From Arcobacter sp. F2176 (GTDB lineage: Bacteria > Campylobacterota > Campylobacteria > Campylobacterales > Arcobacteraceae), in assembly GCF_004116465.1 (NCBI RefSeq), contig NZ_PDJV01000004.1, forward strand, positions 186,001-250,000: a stretch of DNA of 64,000 nt, read 5' to 3'. Position numbers and translations under genes: made by a program. Positions 1 to 9,809 of this stretch are shown piece by piece. Under the pieces are notes generated by a model. The model was given only the letters and a program-made list of their open reading frames with translations. It had not been told where the DNA came from and searched no databases. Numbering within the stretch: the stretch's first letter is position 1; every line of letters starts with the position of its first letter.

Positions 1-1788
1 AACTATTAGTTTTGATATATTGTCTGTAATTGCTGCTACCTCATGTGTATTTGCTGCAACCATCGCATTTTGCTGTGTTTGTCTATCTAGGATAGTAACA
101 GTGTTATTAATTTGTTCAATTCCTTGATATTGCTCTTTACTTGCTGTTTCAATGTCTGTTATTAATTCTATTGTTTGAGAAATATTTGTATTTAATTCTC
201 CATACCCATTAATCATATCAGAAGCAATAGTTTTACCTTCATTAGCTTTTTCCAATGCATTTTCAACTAAAGCCTTTATTTCACGAGCTGCTTCTGCACT
301 TCTTGTTGCTAGGTTTCGTACTTCTTGTGCAACAACTGCAAAACCTTTTCCAGCTTCTCCTGCTGTTGCTGCTTCAACTGCTGCATTGAGTGATAAAATA
401 TTTGTTTGAAAAGATATTTGATCTATAACATTAATTGCCTCATTTATAGCAGTTACTTGTTTATTAATATCTTCCATTGCAATAGATGTGTTTGAAGCTA
501 ATTCTTGACCTTTTTCAACTGATACTGTAACGCTACTAGAAAGTTTAGACATTTTTTCTATATTTTCTGTATTATTTTTAATATTGCTTGTTATTTGTTC
601 TAGTGCTGCTGAGGTTTCTTCTAAACTTGCAGCGGTTTGATTTGAACTTTGATTTAATTTATCAACATTTACTAATAATATATCAGAACTTTCATCTAGG
701 GTTAAGCCATTTGATTTATTTTCACATAACATTTGTGTAGTTACATTTCCTAAATGATTAATTCCTGATGCAAGTTTTAAAAGATGCTCTTCTAGTCCCT
801 CTTCATTTATTCTACCAAGATAGTTATATTTTGAATATTCTTCTACTATAAATAATACATTATTTATATTTGTTTCTATAGTTTGGGCCATATCATTAAG
901 TACATCTTTTAATTTATTTAATGAAGGATTTGAAACATTCATTTGTATTCTTTGATATAAATCTCCTTGTTCAAATTTAGCTAAAATGCTTATTGCTTCA
1001 TCAATTAATGCATTATCTTCTTCAAGACCTTTTTTTGTATTTATAATACTTACATTTACAACTTTTGCCATCTCTCCAAATTCGTTTTTCTTTTTATCAT
1101 CAAGAAGTTCTATTTCATCTGTTTCTTTATTTAAATATGCAAAAAATGAAATTAAACCATTTTTAAAATTTTTTAAAGATTTAACAATTGTTTTTGAGAT
1201 TAGAAAAGATATTAAACTAAATACAAGTATAGAAACACTAGCTAATATAATTAGTACAATATCTTGAAGGTATAAAGACTTTTCTTTAAATAACATAGCT
1301 TGGTCATGAATTTCACTTAATCCTCCTTCTATTGATTGAACTTTACTAATCATCACTCCTAACATTGATTGAAGTTCATTTGAATCATTAGTTACACCAT
1401 TATCAAGATTATCAATTTTTGCCATTGAATACTTCTCAAATATATTTTGATATTTTTTAATATCAATAAGTAATTCATTAATTTGTTCAGAATCTTTTTG
1501 TAAAAAGTCTATTTTGATATTTTTTAATTCACTTACATCTTTATATAGATTTTTAAAAGAATCTATTACCATATCAGCTGTATCTTCATCCAAATCACTT
1601 GAAAATTGTTTTGAAGTGATTCTTGCGTGTAAAACTCTTATTATAATTTTGTCGATTTCCATTGCAGTATTTATACTTAATTTTGCTTTAGCAGAAAAAT
1701 ATCTATTAGTAAGACCAGATATTATAATAATGATTAAAAATAATAAAGGGAAAAAAAGAAGCTTTCTATTTGTAGAAATTGTTGGCAT
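1..1788 (-). CDS. methyl-accepting chemotaxis protein, 3' end outside window
   Basis: Partial gene: 596 codons are visible from ATG at 1788-1786, and the reading frame is still open at base 1. The protein has a first membrane helix near residues 10-28, a mostly helical periplasmic sensor, a second helix ([18 protein letters not shown]), HAMP-like helices, and the conserved receptor signalling hairpin (AFVV-type core [20 protein letters not shown]). It would sense an unknown stimulus and control CheA through the hairpin tip. The signalling half is very close to that of the adjacent receptor at 1896-4040, so the two are tandem paralogs, but the sensor halves differ. The start is supported by an AGGA-type site about 9 bases upstream. 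Ligand unknown; any C-terminal tether lies outside the window. Confidence 0.93.
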   Translation of the reverse strand, partial: MPTISTNRKLLFFPLLFLIIIIISGLTNRYFSAKAKLSINTAMEIDKIIIRVLHARITSKQFSSDLDEDTADMVIDSFKNLYKDVSELKNIKIDFLQKDSEQINELLIDIKKYQNIFEKYSMAKIDNLDNGVTNDSNELQSMLGVMISKVQSIEGGLSEIHDQAMLFKEKSLYLQDIVLIILASVSILVFSLISFLISKTIVKSLKNFKNGLISFFAYLNKETDEIELLDDKKKNEFGEMAKVVNVSIINTKKGLEEDNALIDEAISILAKFEQGDLYQRIQMNVSNPSLNKLKDVLNDMAQTIETNINNVLFIVEEYSKYNYLGRINEEGLEEHLLKLASGINHLGNVTTQMLCENKSNGLTLDESSDILLVNVDKLNQSSNQTAASLEETSAALEQITSNIKNNTENIEKMSKLSSSVTVSVEKGQELASNTSIAMEDINKQVTAINEAINVIDQISFQTNILSLNAAVEAATAGEAGKGFAVVAQEVRNLATRSAEAAREIKALVENALEKANEGKTIASDMINGYGELNTNISQTIELITDIETASKEQYQGIEQINNTVTILDRQTQQNAMVAANTHEVAAITDNISKLIV

Positions 1789-1888
1789 TATATGTATCCT
1801 CAGTTATAAAATAATTTATAAGGTAACATATAATATTTACAGAATGGTTACACTCCATAAAGTATAAAGAAAAATAATATTGATGAAA

Positions 1889-1908
1889 GGAGAGTTTAAA
1901 AACTCTCC
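1889..1908 (-). terminator. hairpin over the end of the chemoreceptor gene
   Basis: Arms GGAGAGTTT (1889-1897) and AAACTCTCC (1900-1908) are perfect complements. On the minus strand the first arm is made from the last codons and stop of the 1896-4040 receptor, and a short T run follows. It probably ends that transcript before the next receptor. Confidence 0.5.
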
Positions 1909-4040
1909 CATTCATCATCATTTTTACTATTTGAAGTTATTACTTGTGGTTTATTATTAGATTGAACTTTTGGAGTTGTTGTTTCTTTCTTTTCAATTTT
2001 TTCTTTAGGCGTTGGAACTTCTACTGTTTTATTTACTTTTTTAGGAGTAGGCGTAGGAGTTTGAACAGTTGATTTTGAACTAATGTTTACTTCTTTACTT
2101 TTTACACTCTCTTTACCCTCAAAATCTTTTTCATCAGCATCTCTTACAATCGCATTTGCAATATATTGTGTTTCATCAGCTATATCTTTTGTTTGATTTG
2201 CAATTGATGCATTTTGTTGAGTTTGTCTATCTAATAGACCAACTGCGCTATTAATTTGCTCAATACCCATTTGTTGTTCTTTACTGGCAGATTCAACTCC
2301 CCCAATTAACTCTAATGTTTTAGAAATATTTTCATTTAATCCAAGATAACCTTTTATCATCTTATCAGAGATAGCTTTTCCATCATTTGCTTTTGTTGTA
2401 GCATTTTCAACTAACGATTTTATCTCTTTTGCTGCTTCTGCACTTCTTGATGCTAGATTTCTAACTTCTTGAGCAACAACTGCAAATCCTTTTCCTGCTT
2501 CTCCTGCCGTTGCTGCTTCAACAGCTGCATTAAGAGATAGAATATTTGTTTGAAATGCTATCTGGTCGATGACTGAAATAGCTTCATTTATTGCTGTAAC
2601 TTGTTCATTAATACTATCCATTGCAACTGTAGTTTGAGATGCAAGATTTTCTCCTTCATTTGCTGACTTTTTAAGTTCATTTGCATTGGTTGACATTGCA
2701 ATTACATTTTGAGTATTTGATGCAATATTTGAAGTAATTTCTTCTAATGCTGCAGCAGTTTCTTCTATACTTGCAGCAGCTTCATTTGATGAACGACTTA
2801 TTAAATCAACACTTGATAATAATTTACTTGAACTTTTTTGAAGTGTTAAACCATTTGATTTATTCTCAACTAACATTTCATTAATTATTTTTGCTAAAGT
2901 ATTCAATCCATCAACTGTTTTACCAGTTGCTGCTGTAATTCTATGTCTAAAGTTTAGTTTTTGATACTCTTGTAGTGCTTTCTCAATTGCATTTGTGTCA
3001 TTAGAAATATTTTCAGAAATAATTTGTATCATTTCATTGAAGATTGTTTTTAACTCTTCTAAACCTTGATTATGGGTACTTTTCTCTATTTTTTTACTAA
3101 TATCCCCTGTTTTTATAAGTTCAACTACTCTTTTAACATCATTGATTAATATCTCATCTTTTTCCAAAAGAGATTTAGTATTTGTAATATTCTCATTTAC
3201 AATCTGAGCAATTACTGCTATTTCGTCATTGGCACTTGTGTCTAGTAGGTCTGCATTTGAAGACTCTTTATTCAAGTATTTGAAAAAATTTAAAAGACCA
3301 TCTTTAAAGTTATTAATTGAATTATTGATATTTCTACTAAGTAAAAATGTAAATAATATCGCAAGAGCTATACTAATAATTGTTATGATAACAAAAGAAG
3401 CTAATGAGTTATCAATTAATTCAGTTGTTTCTTTTTCTTCATTTGCAATTACTTTATATGATTCTCCTGTAAAGAAATCAATTATATCTCTCATTTTTTC
3501 ATAATCAACAAGATATGTATTAAAATAAAAAGTTTGAGCATTAGCATAGTCATTTGCTTTTACTAATTGAACAAGTTTTTGAGTATTTTTATTAGTTAAA
3601 TCATATAATTTTTCAAACTCTTCAAATTTTGCACTATTTTCAGGCATTAACTTCTCTAGTAAATTTCTAAACTTTTCAAATCTTTGTTTAACTTGTTGGA
3701 TATTATCATTTACACCTTTGTCAAGTAATTTTTGAGTTGCTGAATGATCAGGTGAACCAACTATTTGGGCTAAAGCAGCATTAGACTGATAAGAATCTCT
3801 ATCAGCTTCTAATAAATAAGTTATCCCCGCTAAATTTATTGTTTGTGAAAGTGCTACATTTGATTGATAAGAATCTCTATCAGCTTCCAAAAGTACTGCA
3901 ACCCCTGCAAAATCTCTTTCACTTAAGTCTTTTACATTTTTTTGCATGTGATTAATATTGTATGCTACATATGTACTTGAAACTAAGGTAACTATTATTA
4001 ATACGAGAAAAGCCCCAATTATCTTGTGTTTAATTTTCAT
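1896..4040 (-). CDS. methyl-accepting chemotaxis protein with C-terminal EWESF tether
   Basis: A 714-residue chemoreceptor. Membrane helices lie near residues 8-25 and 214-235 and flank a helical periplasmic sensor. HAMP-like helices follow to about residue 390, then the signalling hairpin ([20 protein letters not shown] core). The sensor contains [12 protein letters not shown] twice, at residues 50-61 and 76-87, a 26-residue (78-base) tandem duplication. A Pro/Thr/Lys-rich linker from about residue 648 ends in DDEWESF. This resembles the NWETF-type pentapeptide that tethers CheR and CheB in enteric receptors. The gene is a paralog of the partial receptor downstream. Ligand not predictable. 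Confidence 0.95.
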   Translation of the reverse strand: MKIKHKIIGAFLVLIIVTLVSSTYVAYNINHMQKNVKDLSERDFAGVAVLLEADRDSYQSNVALSQTINLAGITYLLEADRDSYQSNAALAQIVGSPDHSATQKLLDKGVNDNIQQVKQRFEKFRNLLEKLMPENSAKFEEFEKLYDLTNKNTQKLVQLVKANDYANAQTFYFNTYLVDYEKMRDIIDFFTGESYKVIANEEKETTELIDNSLASFVIITIISIALAILFTFLLSRNINNSINNFKDGLLNFFKYLNKESSNADLLDTSANDEIAVIAQIVNENITNTKSLLEKDEILINDVKRVVELIKTGDISKKIEKSTHNQGLEELKTIFNEMIQIISENISNDTNAIEKALQEYQKLNFRHRITAATGKTVDGLNTLAKIINEMLVENKSNGLTLQKSSSKLLSSVDLISRSSNEAAASIEETAAALEEITSNIASNTQNVIAMSTNANELKKSANEGENLASQTTVAMDSINEQVTAINEAISVIDQIAFQTNILSLNAAVEAATAGEAGKGFAVVAQEVRNLASRSAEAAKEIKSLVENATTKANDGKAISDKMIKGYLGLNENISKTLELIGGVESASKEQQMGIEQINSAVGLLDRQTQQNASIANQTKDIADETQYIANAIVRDADEKDFEGKESVKSKEVNISSKSTVQTPTPTPKKVNKTVEVPTPKEKIEKKETTTPKVQSNNKPQVITSNSKNDDEWESF

Positions 4041-4198
4041 TTCTTTGATCTCCTTATTAGAATAAGTTAATATTCCGTTAATTAATTCTATTCTTTTTAG
4101 AATAAATTGAATCTTAATTTATTTATTAATAAATAATTGTTACAACTATTTAACTCAAAGGGAATACAATTTGCAAAAATCATTATAAAGATTTATAG

Positions 4199-5656
4199 AT
4201 GAAATTAAATGAAATAAAATTAGAAAATGATTACTTTGAATTTGATGAAAATTTTTATCAAAGAATTAATCCAACTCCACTAAATAATCCTTTTTTAATC
4301 TCTTATAATAAACTTATGTTTGATGAAATATCTTTAGATTATGATGAAGCTAATAGTAAAGACTTTGTAAAGTTTGTAAATGGTGAAAAATCACTTGAAG
4401 GTTCAGAACCTTATGCAAGTGCATATGCTGGTCATCAATTTGGTTATTTTGTTCCCCAATTGGGTGATGGTAGAGCAATAAATCTAGGGAAGATTAATTC
4501 TTGGCATCTCCAAACTAAAGGTTCTGGCTTAACACGTTATTCAAGACAAGGTGATGGTAGAGCAGTTTTAAGATCTTCAATTCGTGAATATATTATCTCA
4601 GAAGCAATGCATGCTTTAAATATTCCTACAACTAGAGTACTTGCTCTTATTTGTTCTACTCATCCGGTTCATCGATACTATGGAGTAGTTGAAACAGGAG
4701 CAATTGTATTAAGAATGTCACCATCTTGGATTAGAATAGGTACATTTGAATATTTTGCTAGAAGTAAAAATGCAAAAGAAAATGTTAAACAACTTGCAGA
4801 TTATGTTATTAGAAACTCTTATGCCCACTTAATTAATGATGAAAATAAATATGAAAAGATGTATTATGAAATGGTTGATAAAACTGCTATTTTAATGGCT
4901 AAATGGCAAACTTATGGTTTCATGCATGGAGTGATGAATACTGACAATTTTTCAATGGCAGGACTAAGTATAGATTATGGACCTTTTGCTTTTATGGATT
5001 ATTTTAATATTAACCAAATTTGTAATCATACCGATAGTGAAGGAAGATACTCTTATCTCAATCAACCATATGTTGGAAAATGGAATTTAGAAGTTTTAGC
5101 TAATAGTTTAAAAACAATTTGTGAAGTGGATAAATTAAATGAGTATTTAAAAACGTATTTTCATATTCAAGAAAAAGAGTATTTAACTCTTATGACACAA
5201 CGACTTGGACTAAATATAGATAAAAGTAGTGATTCTTATGCTACTTTGATTATATCACTTTTGAAAGCTTTACAAACATCTAAAACAGATTATAATCAGT
5301 TTTTTTATGAATTAACAAAGTGTAAAAACTATGATGAAATTACAAAAGTAATTGATATCTCAATTTATAGACAAACTTTAGATAAATGGCTTGAAGAGTA
5401 TATAAAGTTAAGAGAATTAGAGAATCAAGATTTTGAAAAAGTTCAGGAGAGAATCAAAAAAGTAAATCCAAAATATGTGATTAAAAACTATATGCTTCAA
5501 GAAGCAATTGACAAGGCAGAAGAGGGTGATTTTACTTTAGTAAATGATTTGCTAAATATTGCACAAAATCCATATGATGAGCATAATGAGTATGAAAGAT
5601 ACTCAAAAGCTACACCACTAGAATTTTCAAATATAAAACTTAGTTGTTCCTCATAA
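4199..5656 (+). CDS. selO: protein adenylyltransferase SelO (YdiU family)
   Basis: A 485-residue pseudokinase-fold enzyme of the SelO/UPF0061 family, whose members transfer AMP from ATP to Ser, Thr or Tyr of proteins in redox homeostasis. Visible family blocks are GHQFGYFVPQLGDGRA (79-92), QTKGSG with K107, the R-rich block RQGDGRAVLRSSIREY, HGVMNTDNFS with D249 and N250, and the DFG-like IDYGPF with D259. The last residues are CSS. Here a cysteine takes the place of the selenocysteine found in animal SelO. Length matches E. coli YdiU. It is monocistronic, convergent with the YceI gene, and a shared hairpin overlaps both stop codons. Confidence 0.95.
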   Translation: MKLNEIKLENDYFEFDENFYQRINPTPLNNPFLISYNKLMFDEISLDYDEANSKDFVKFVNGEKSLEGSEPYASAYAGHQFGYFVPQLGDGRAINLGKINSWHLQTKGSGLTRYSRQGDGRAVLRSSIREYIISEAMHALNIPTTRVLALICSTHPVHRYYGVVETGAIVLRMSPSWIRIGTFEYFARSKNAKENVKQLADYVIRNSYAHLINDENKYEKMYYEMVDKTAILMAKWQTYGFMHGVMNTDNFSMAGLSIDYGPFAFMDYFNINQICNHTDSEGRYSYLNQPYVGKWNLEVLANSLKTICEVDKLNEYLKTYFHIQEKEYLTLMTQRLGLNIDKSSDSYATLIISLLKALQTSKTDYNQFFYELTKCKNYDEITKVIDISIYRQTLDKWLEEYIKLRELENQDFEKVQERIKKVNPKYVIKNYMLQEAIDKAEEGDFTLVNDLLNIAQNPYDEHNEYERYSKATPLEFSNIKLSCSS

Positions 5657-5674
5657 GATAAGTGCTTATCTTAT
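5653..5674. terminator. bidirectional terminator, selO / yceI-like
   Basis: Perfect 10-base arms ATAAGATAAG and CTTATCTTAT are separated by TG. The hairpin includes the stop codons of the two convergent genes. AT-rich, and the T run is weak. Confidence 0.55.
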
Positions 5675-6219
5675 TTAAATGGGATAATAAATTCAATATC
5701 CACATCGGAAAATGATTTGTTTTGGTGTAAAGCAGCACATTTTTTACTAAAAGCTATAAATGAATTTTTCATTCCAAAATCTAAAATATCAATACTCCCT
5801 TTTGCAACAATATTTCCATTTGTCATTTCATATTTCATAGGAATAGATTTAGATACTTCATTCATTGTAACATTTAATGTCAATTCTTTTGTAGATTCAT
5901 TAACCTTTGTGATTGTTCCTTTTATCTGTTCTGCACTTACAAGTGAAAACAATGTAGAGGTTATATTTTTATTTCTAACTGGATTTTTAGACTCTAAAGA
6001 ACTAGTTTGAATTGTAACCATAGCACTTTTTAGAAAAGTAGATAAATTATCAGATGATTTTATATCTGTTTTTATATCATTAAAGGTACCAGATACAGGA
6101 ACTTTCTTTTCTGTTTTAAAGCCTGTCCATTTCACAGTTAAATTTCCGTTTAATTCATAGGCATTTAAGGAACATAATAATCCAACTGATAACAGTAAAG
6201 TTAAAAAAATCTTTTTCAT
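5671..6219 (-). CDS. YceI-family periplasmic protein
   Basis: A 182-residue protein with a clear signal peptide (MKKIFLTLLLSVGLLCSLNA, cleavage near residue 20) and one YceI-like lipocalin-type beta-barrel. The pattern W-T-G-F then G-T-F, and a late LDFGMKN / HQNKSFSDVDIEF section, are typical. YceI relatives bind polyisoprenoid or other lipid tails in the periplasm, and the substrate here is unknown. It stands alone between selO and an unknown gene. The start is fixed by the signal peptide and an AAGGAT site. Confidence 0.88.
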   Translation of the reverse strand: MKKIFLTLLLSVGLLCSLNAYELNGNLTVKWTGFKTEKKVPVSGTFNDIKTDIKSSDNLSTFLKSAMVTIQTSSLESKNPVRNKNITSTLFSLVSAEQIKGTITKVNESTKELTLNVTMNEVSKSIPMKYEMTNGNIVAKGSIDILDFGMKNSFIAFSKKCAALHQNKSFSDVDIEFIIPFK

Positions 6220-6334
6220 AGGTAATCCTTTATTAATATTTAGAATAAAAGTACATCAATAAAAGTGAAACCTAAATTACAAGCTAAAATTAATATAATT
6301 GATTAAAAAAGAATCAAGTTTTCAATGGGTTATA

Positions 6335-6892
6335 TTATACCGCTCCCATTAGAGCTTTTTTAGTATTTCCCATAAGAGCAATCATTTCATCATAACTTTT
6401 ATCAATAGAATCTAGTGGAGTTGAAAGAATTTCCTCATAAACTTTTTCTATTTTCTCTTCGCTAGACAATTTTTTTAAATCGCTTTTCTCTAAAGAAGCA
6501 AAATCTAAAACTTCATTCCAGACAGAACTTTCATCTAACATAAAAGCTGAAAATTTAATACCTTCATATTCAAAAGTGCCATTTGCATCTAAATCAATTA
6601 CATAAAGTAAGTTGATAGAATCTTTATCAAAGAACTCTCCATATTTTGAAAAAAAATCTTTAAAATATCCAAATGTTTCAAGTTCACATGCAAAGAATTT
6701 AATCTTTTCATTTTCACTTACCATAATAACTTGTCTTGCTTGAGATTTTGGGGGCATAACTCTTGTTTCAGATAATCGTTTACCCTCTTCAATAATTAAA
6801 GCACCTCTATATCCATGTAAAGAAGTAATATTTCCACTAAATGATGGTTGCCATTCTAGATTATTTTCTTTGATGTATTCAATTGGTGTCAT
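6335..6892 (-). CDS. conserved protein of unknown function
   Basis: A 185-residue soluble protein with no signal peptide or membrane helix, and I do not recognise a family. It is acidic, with a mixed alpha/beta N-terminal half (LEWQPSFSGNITSLHGYRG ... VMPPKSQARQVIMVSENEKIKFFACELETFGYF) and a helical C-terminal third. AAGGAAACTC upstream of the ATG serves as the ribosome binding site. Single gene; neighbours give no functional clue. The complete frame and good start support it being real. Confidence 0.75.
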   Translation of the reverse strand: MTPIEYIKENNLEWQPSFSGNITSLHGYRGALIIEEGKRLSETRVMPPKSQARQVIMVSENEKIKFFACELETFGYFKDFFSKYGEFFDKDSINLLYVIDLDANGTFEYEGIKFSAFMLDESSVWNEVLDFASLEKSDLKKLSSEEKIEKVYEEILSTPLDSIDKSYDEMIALMGNTKKALMGAV

Positions 6893-6965
6893 TGAGTTTC
6901 CTTTTTTAAATATGGAACTTTATATACATTTATCGTTCCTTTAGATAAAAAGAGTTTAGACTTTT

Positions 6966-9200
6966 TTAAGCTTCTTCAACAAGAACTTTATTTCTTCCTT
7001 CATTTTTTACTTTGTAAAGTAATTTATCAGCAAGTTTATATATTTTTACACTAGTTGCATTTTTTGCACTAATTACGATACCTCCAATTGATACAGTGAT
7101 ATTTTTTGATGCTTCACTTTTAGAATGTTCTATATTCAAATCTTCAATATTTGTTCTTATTCTTTCTAATATTTTCCTAAAATTAGTAGTTGTAATATCC
7201 GTTGTCAATATTCCAAACTCTTCTCCTCCCAATCTAAAAGCAAAGTCATTAGCTCTAAAAATAGTCTCCCTTAAACATAAAGCAACACTTTGCAAAGCAT
7301 AGTCACCTTTATCATGTCCGTAAGTATCATTGTATTGTTTAAAAAAGTCAACATCTAAAATAGCAAAAGCAATTGTTTTGTTATCCCTTTTTGCTCTTAG
7401 GATTTCTTTTTCTATTGTCAAATTAAAATATCTTCTATTGTAAGTTTGAGTTAGTTCATCTGTAACTGACATTTTTTCGATTCTTTTTTTATCTGTTATA
7501 TCTATAGCTACTAATGCATATCCCGTAATTGTATTGAGATTATTATACATGGGCGAAATTTTAGTATGGACATAATAAGTCTCACCATTTTTTTTAATAT
7601 TTTTAATCTCACCTTCCCATTTTTTCCCTGAATAAATAGTATCCCACATTGAAAAATAGAATTCATTTGGTGTTTCTGGATGTCTTAAAATATCATGATT
7701 ATGTCCAATTAGTTCTTCCTTTGAATAACCACATATCAAACAAAAAGCATCAGAAACATCTAAAATTTTGCCATTTATATCAACTTTTAAAGTAATCAAA
7801 TAATCATTTATGATTTCAAGATATGTTTTGTTTTCTTCAAGTTTATCTTCAATCATTTTTTTGTTTTTTTTACTTTCTGTAATATCAACAAATGATGCAA
7901 TATAGAAAAAATCGTTAGCTTCTGTATATATTTTTGAAATACTAAGTTCCTCAGTATAAGGCATACCATTTTTTCTAATATTTGTTATTTCACCTTCCCA
8001 ATGGAGATGTTCATTTAGATTATCCCAAATATTTTTATAAAATAACCTAGTATGGTATCCAGTTGATTTTAGTATCTTAGGAGTTTTATTTAAAATTTCT
8101 TTTTCTTCATATCCTGTGATTTTTGTAAAAGATTTATTAACTCTTTGAATTTTATTATCTTTATCTGTAACTAGAATTCCATCATGAGAGTTTTCAAACA
8201 TCTTATCTGAAATTTTAAGTCTGAGTCTTGTTTCTTTTTCTCTAGTATTATAATTTGCAAAGATTATTGAAATAATCATTGCAATAAAAAAGTATAAAAA
8301 TGCTAACCACATGATTGTTTTTAGATAAGTATTTACTCTATTTTCAATTAGATTATTATCAATTATTGTAATTAACTTTAGTGTTAGTGGTTGTATTTTA
8401 GGGTTTTTATTAATCCACGAAGTAAGATTAATCTCATTTACATTGACATGAAAATTATCAGTTTTAAATGTTCCTTTTAAATTGTCATTCAAATTATTAG
8501 ATATTTCAATTGATAAGTTTTTGTAAATATTATCAAATGTAGAGTTTTTATCAAATATAAATTTAGAACTTAATTTTTGATTTAGTATATAATTATCTTT
8601 GTTTATAATTAGAGTTTCTAAATCAAAATTTGAATTTGAGAAGATACTAAATAATTCAGTTAAAGGATAATTAATTACCAAAAATCCATCAGGTTTATCT
8701 TTATCAAAAAGTGGTGTTATGACATTTAGAAATGGCATTTTAAAAGTAGTACGATTATTGCTTTCTTTTTCTATTTTTATTGGTGAGAGGTAAATATCAC
8801 CTTTTTTTAGTTGTTTTATAATAGATGGATACTTATTATTTATAAGTTTACTCGTCCTCTTATTTCTTATTTCTAATAGTTTTGTTCCATCATTTTTTAA
8901 AAAACAAATTTCCAAATAAGAATTTTTTAATGCAAGTAAAGTTGATAACTCTTTTTTTATAGTTGAATAATCTTTGTTAAGTTCATACACTTCTGAAATA
9001 TATAGTAAGTCTTTTTTTAAAGTCACAAAATTATTTTTTGCAGTTGATATTTTGAGATTTAATTCTGATTCAACAGCATTATTTATCTCTTTTTTATAAA
9101 TATTTTCTAAGTTTTTTATATAAGTGATTGAAACTAATAAAAAAATAAAACTAAAAAATATTAAACTTTTTAAAAAAACATAACTTACATTTTTATTCAA
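6966..9200 (-). CDS. membrane sensor diguanylate cyclase (PAS-PAS-GGDEF)
   Basis: A 744-residue protein expected to make cyclic di-GMP from two GTP. It has a membrane helix at 9-28, a periplasmic Cache-like sensor of about 260 residues, a second helix near 293-315, PAS 1 about 331-445, PAS 2 about 455-572, and GGDEF 575-744. The active loop GGEEF is at 658-662. The inhibitory site RAND (649-652) sits five residues before it, so product feedback is likely. PAS 2 carries RHPETP ... MWDTI ... GKKWEGEIKNIKKNG, close to the FAD-binding PAS of the aerotaxis receptor Aer. No EAL domain is present, so no phosphodiesterase activity is expected. Confidence 0.93.
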   Translation of the reverse strand: MNKNVSYVFLKSLIFFSFIFLLVSITYIKNLENIYKKEINNAVESELNLKISTAKNNFVTLKKDLLYISEVYELNKDYSTIKKELSTLLALKNSYLEICFLKNDGTKLLEIRNKRTSKLINNKYPSIIKQLKKGDIYLSPIKIEKESNNRTTFKMPFLNVITPLFDKDKPDGFLVINYPLTELFSIFSNSNFDLETLIINKDNYILNQKLSSKFIFDKNSTFDNIYKNLSIEISNNLNDNLKGTFKTDNFHVNVNEINLTSWINKNPKIQPLTLKLITIIDNNLIENRVNTYLKTIMWLAFLYFFIAMIISIIFANYNTREKETRLRLKISDKMFENSHDGILVTDKDNKIQRVNKSFTKITGYEEKEILNKTPKILKSTGYHTRLFYKNIWDNLNEHLHWEGEITNIRKNGMPYTEELSISKIYTEANDFFYIASFVDITESKKNKKMIEDKLEENKTYLEIINDYLITLKVDINGKILDVSDAFCLICGYSKEELIGHNHDILRHPETPNEFYFSMWDTIYSGKKWEGEIKNIKKNGETYYVHTKISPMYNNLNTITGYALVAIDITDKKRIEKMSVTDELTQTYNRRYFNLTIEKEILRAKRDNKTIAFAILDVDFFKQYNDTYGHDKGDYALQSVALCLRETIFRANDFAFRLGGEEFGILTTDITTTNFRKILERIRTNIEDLNIEHSKSEASKNITVSIGGIVISAKNATSVKIYKLADKLLYKVKNEGRNKVLVEEA

Positions 9201-9266
9201 ATTGCCAATTCCTAATCAAAAGTTATTTATTATATCACTAAATTAATAATTTTTGATTAAGCCAAT

Positions 9267-9662
9267 TTATTTTGTATCTATAGAATATCTCCCTGGTCCC
9301 ATTATCATCAAAATAAAAGCATTGAACATATAGAAAAATTGTAATTCTAATGCTAATCCACCACTTTTGCTTAATGAAAATAAATCTGCACTATGAACTA
9401 GATATATTGCGAATACTATATTAATTATAATTACAAATGAAAAAAACCTAGTGTAATATCCAATTATAATAAAGATAGGAGCAACGATTTCTCCTATATA
9501 GACTCCATAAACAAGAAACTGTGGAAGGTTATTTCCTAATAAAGTAGATTCAATAAAAGATGTTCCATGAATAAGTTTTGCATATCCATGAAATATAAAT
9601 AAAAAACCTAAAAATAGTCGTAAAAATAATTTTGCTAAATTTTCATTCAAAGAATTATCCAT
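9267..9662 (-). CDS. DoxX family membrane protein
   Basis: A 131-residue protein with four hydrophobic helices and the DoxX-family start LFLRLFLGFLFIFHGYAKL, followed by GYYTRFF and a GPGRYSID tail. Family members are small quinone-linked or redox-associated membrane proteins, and the exact reaction here is unknown. Ribosome binding site AAGGGAC precedes the ATG. It is transcribed away from a tetR-headed efflux operon, with two TetR-type operators in the 147-base gap, so it is probably co-regulated with the pump. Confidence 0.88.
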   Translation of the reverse strand: MDNSLNENLAKLFLRLFLGFLFIFHGYAKLIHGTSFIESTLLGNNLPQFLVYGVYIGEIVAPIFIIIGYYTRFFSFVIIINIVFAIYLVHSADLFSLSKSGGLALELQFFYMFNAFILMIMGPGRYSIDTK

Positions 9663-9717
9663 TGTTTGTCCCTTTTTAGTATAATATTTAAAATTAGTTA
9701 ATGAATGGTTAATTAAC

Positions 9718-9732
9718 TTGACCTTTGGTCAA
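9718..9732. promoter_or_regulatory. TetR-type operator, copy 1
   Basis: TTGACC-TTT-GGTCAA is a perfect 6-3-6 inverted repeat between the divergent doxX and tetR genes. A second copy lies at 9774-9788. Confidence 0.7.
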
Positions 9733-9773
9733 CCTTAAGACTAAATAAAGATTTTAAAGATATACTTTCAAAC

Positions 9774-9788
9774 TTGACCGACGGTCAG
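9774..9788. promoter_or_regulatory. TetR-type operator, copy 2
   Basis: TTGACC-GAC-GGTCAG is the same 6-3-6 layout with one mismatch, 56 bases from copy 1 and 21 bases before the tetR ATG. This position would block tetR transcription when bound. Confidence 0.68.
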
Positions 9789-9809
9789 TCAAATTATTTA
9801 AGGAAGTTT

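Noticed and set aside
4199-5656. SelO as a selenoprotein
   Set aside because: The position corresponding to selenocysteine is an ordinary cysteine codon in the CSS ending; there is no in-frame TGA or need for a SECIS element.
9774-9809. TTG start giving a 214-residue TetR
   Set aside because: The extra codons are the operator palindrome, and no ribosome binding site precedes the TTG; ATG 9810 has AAGGA.
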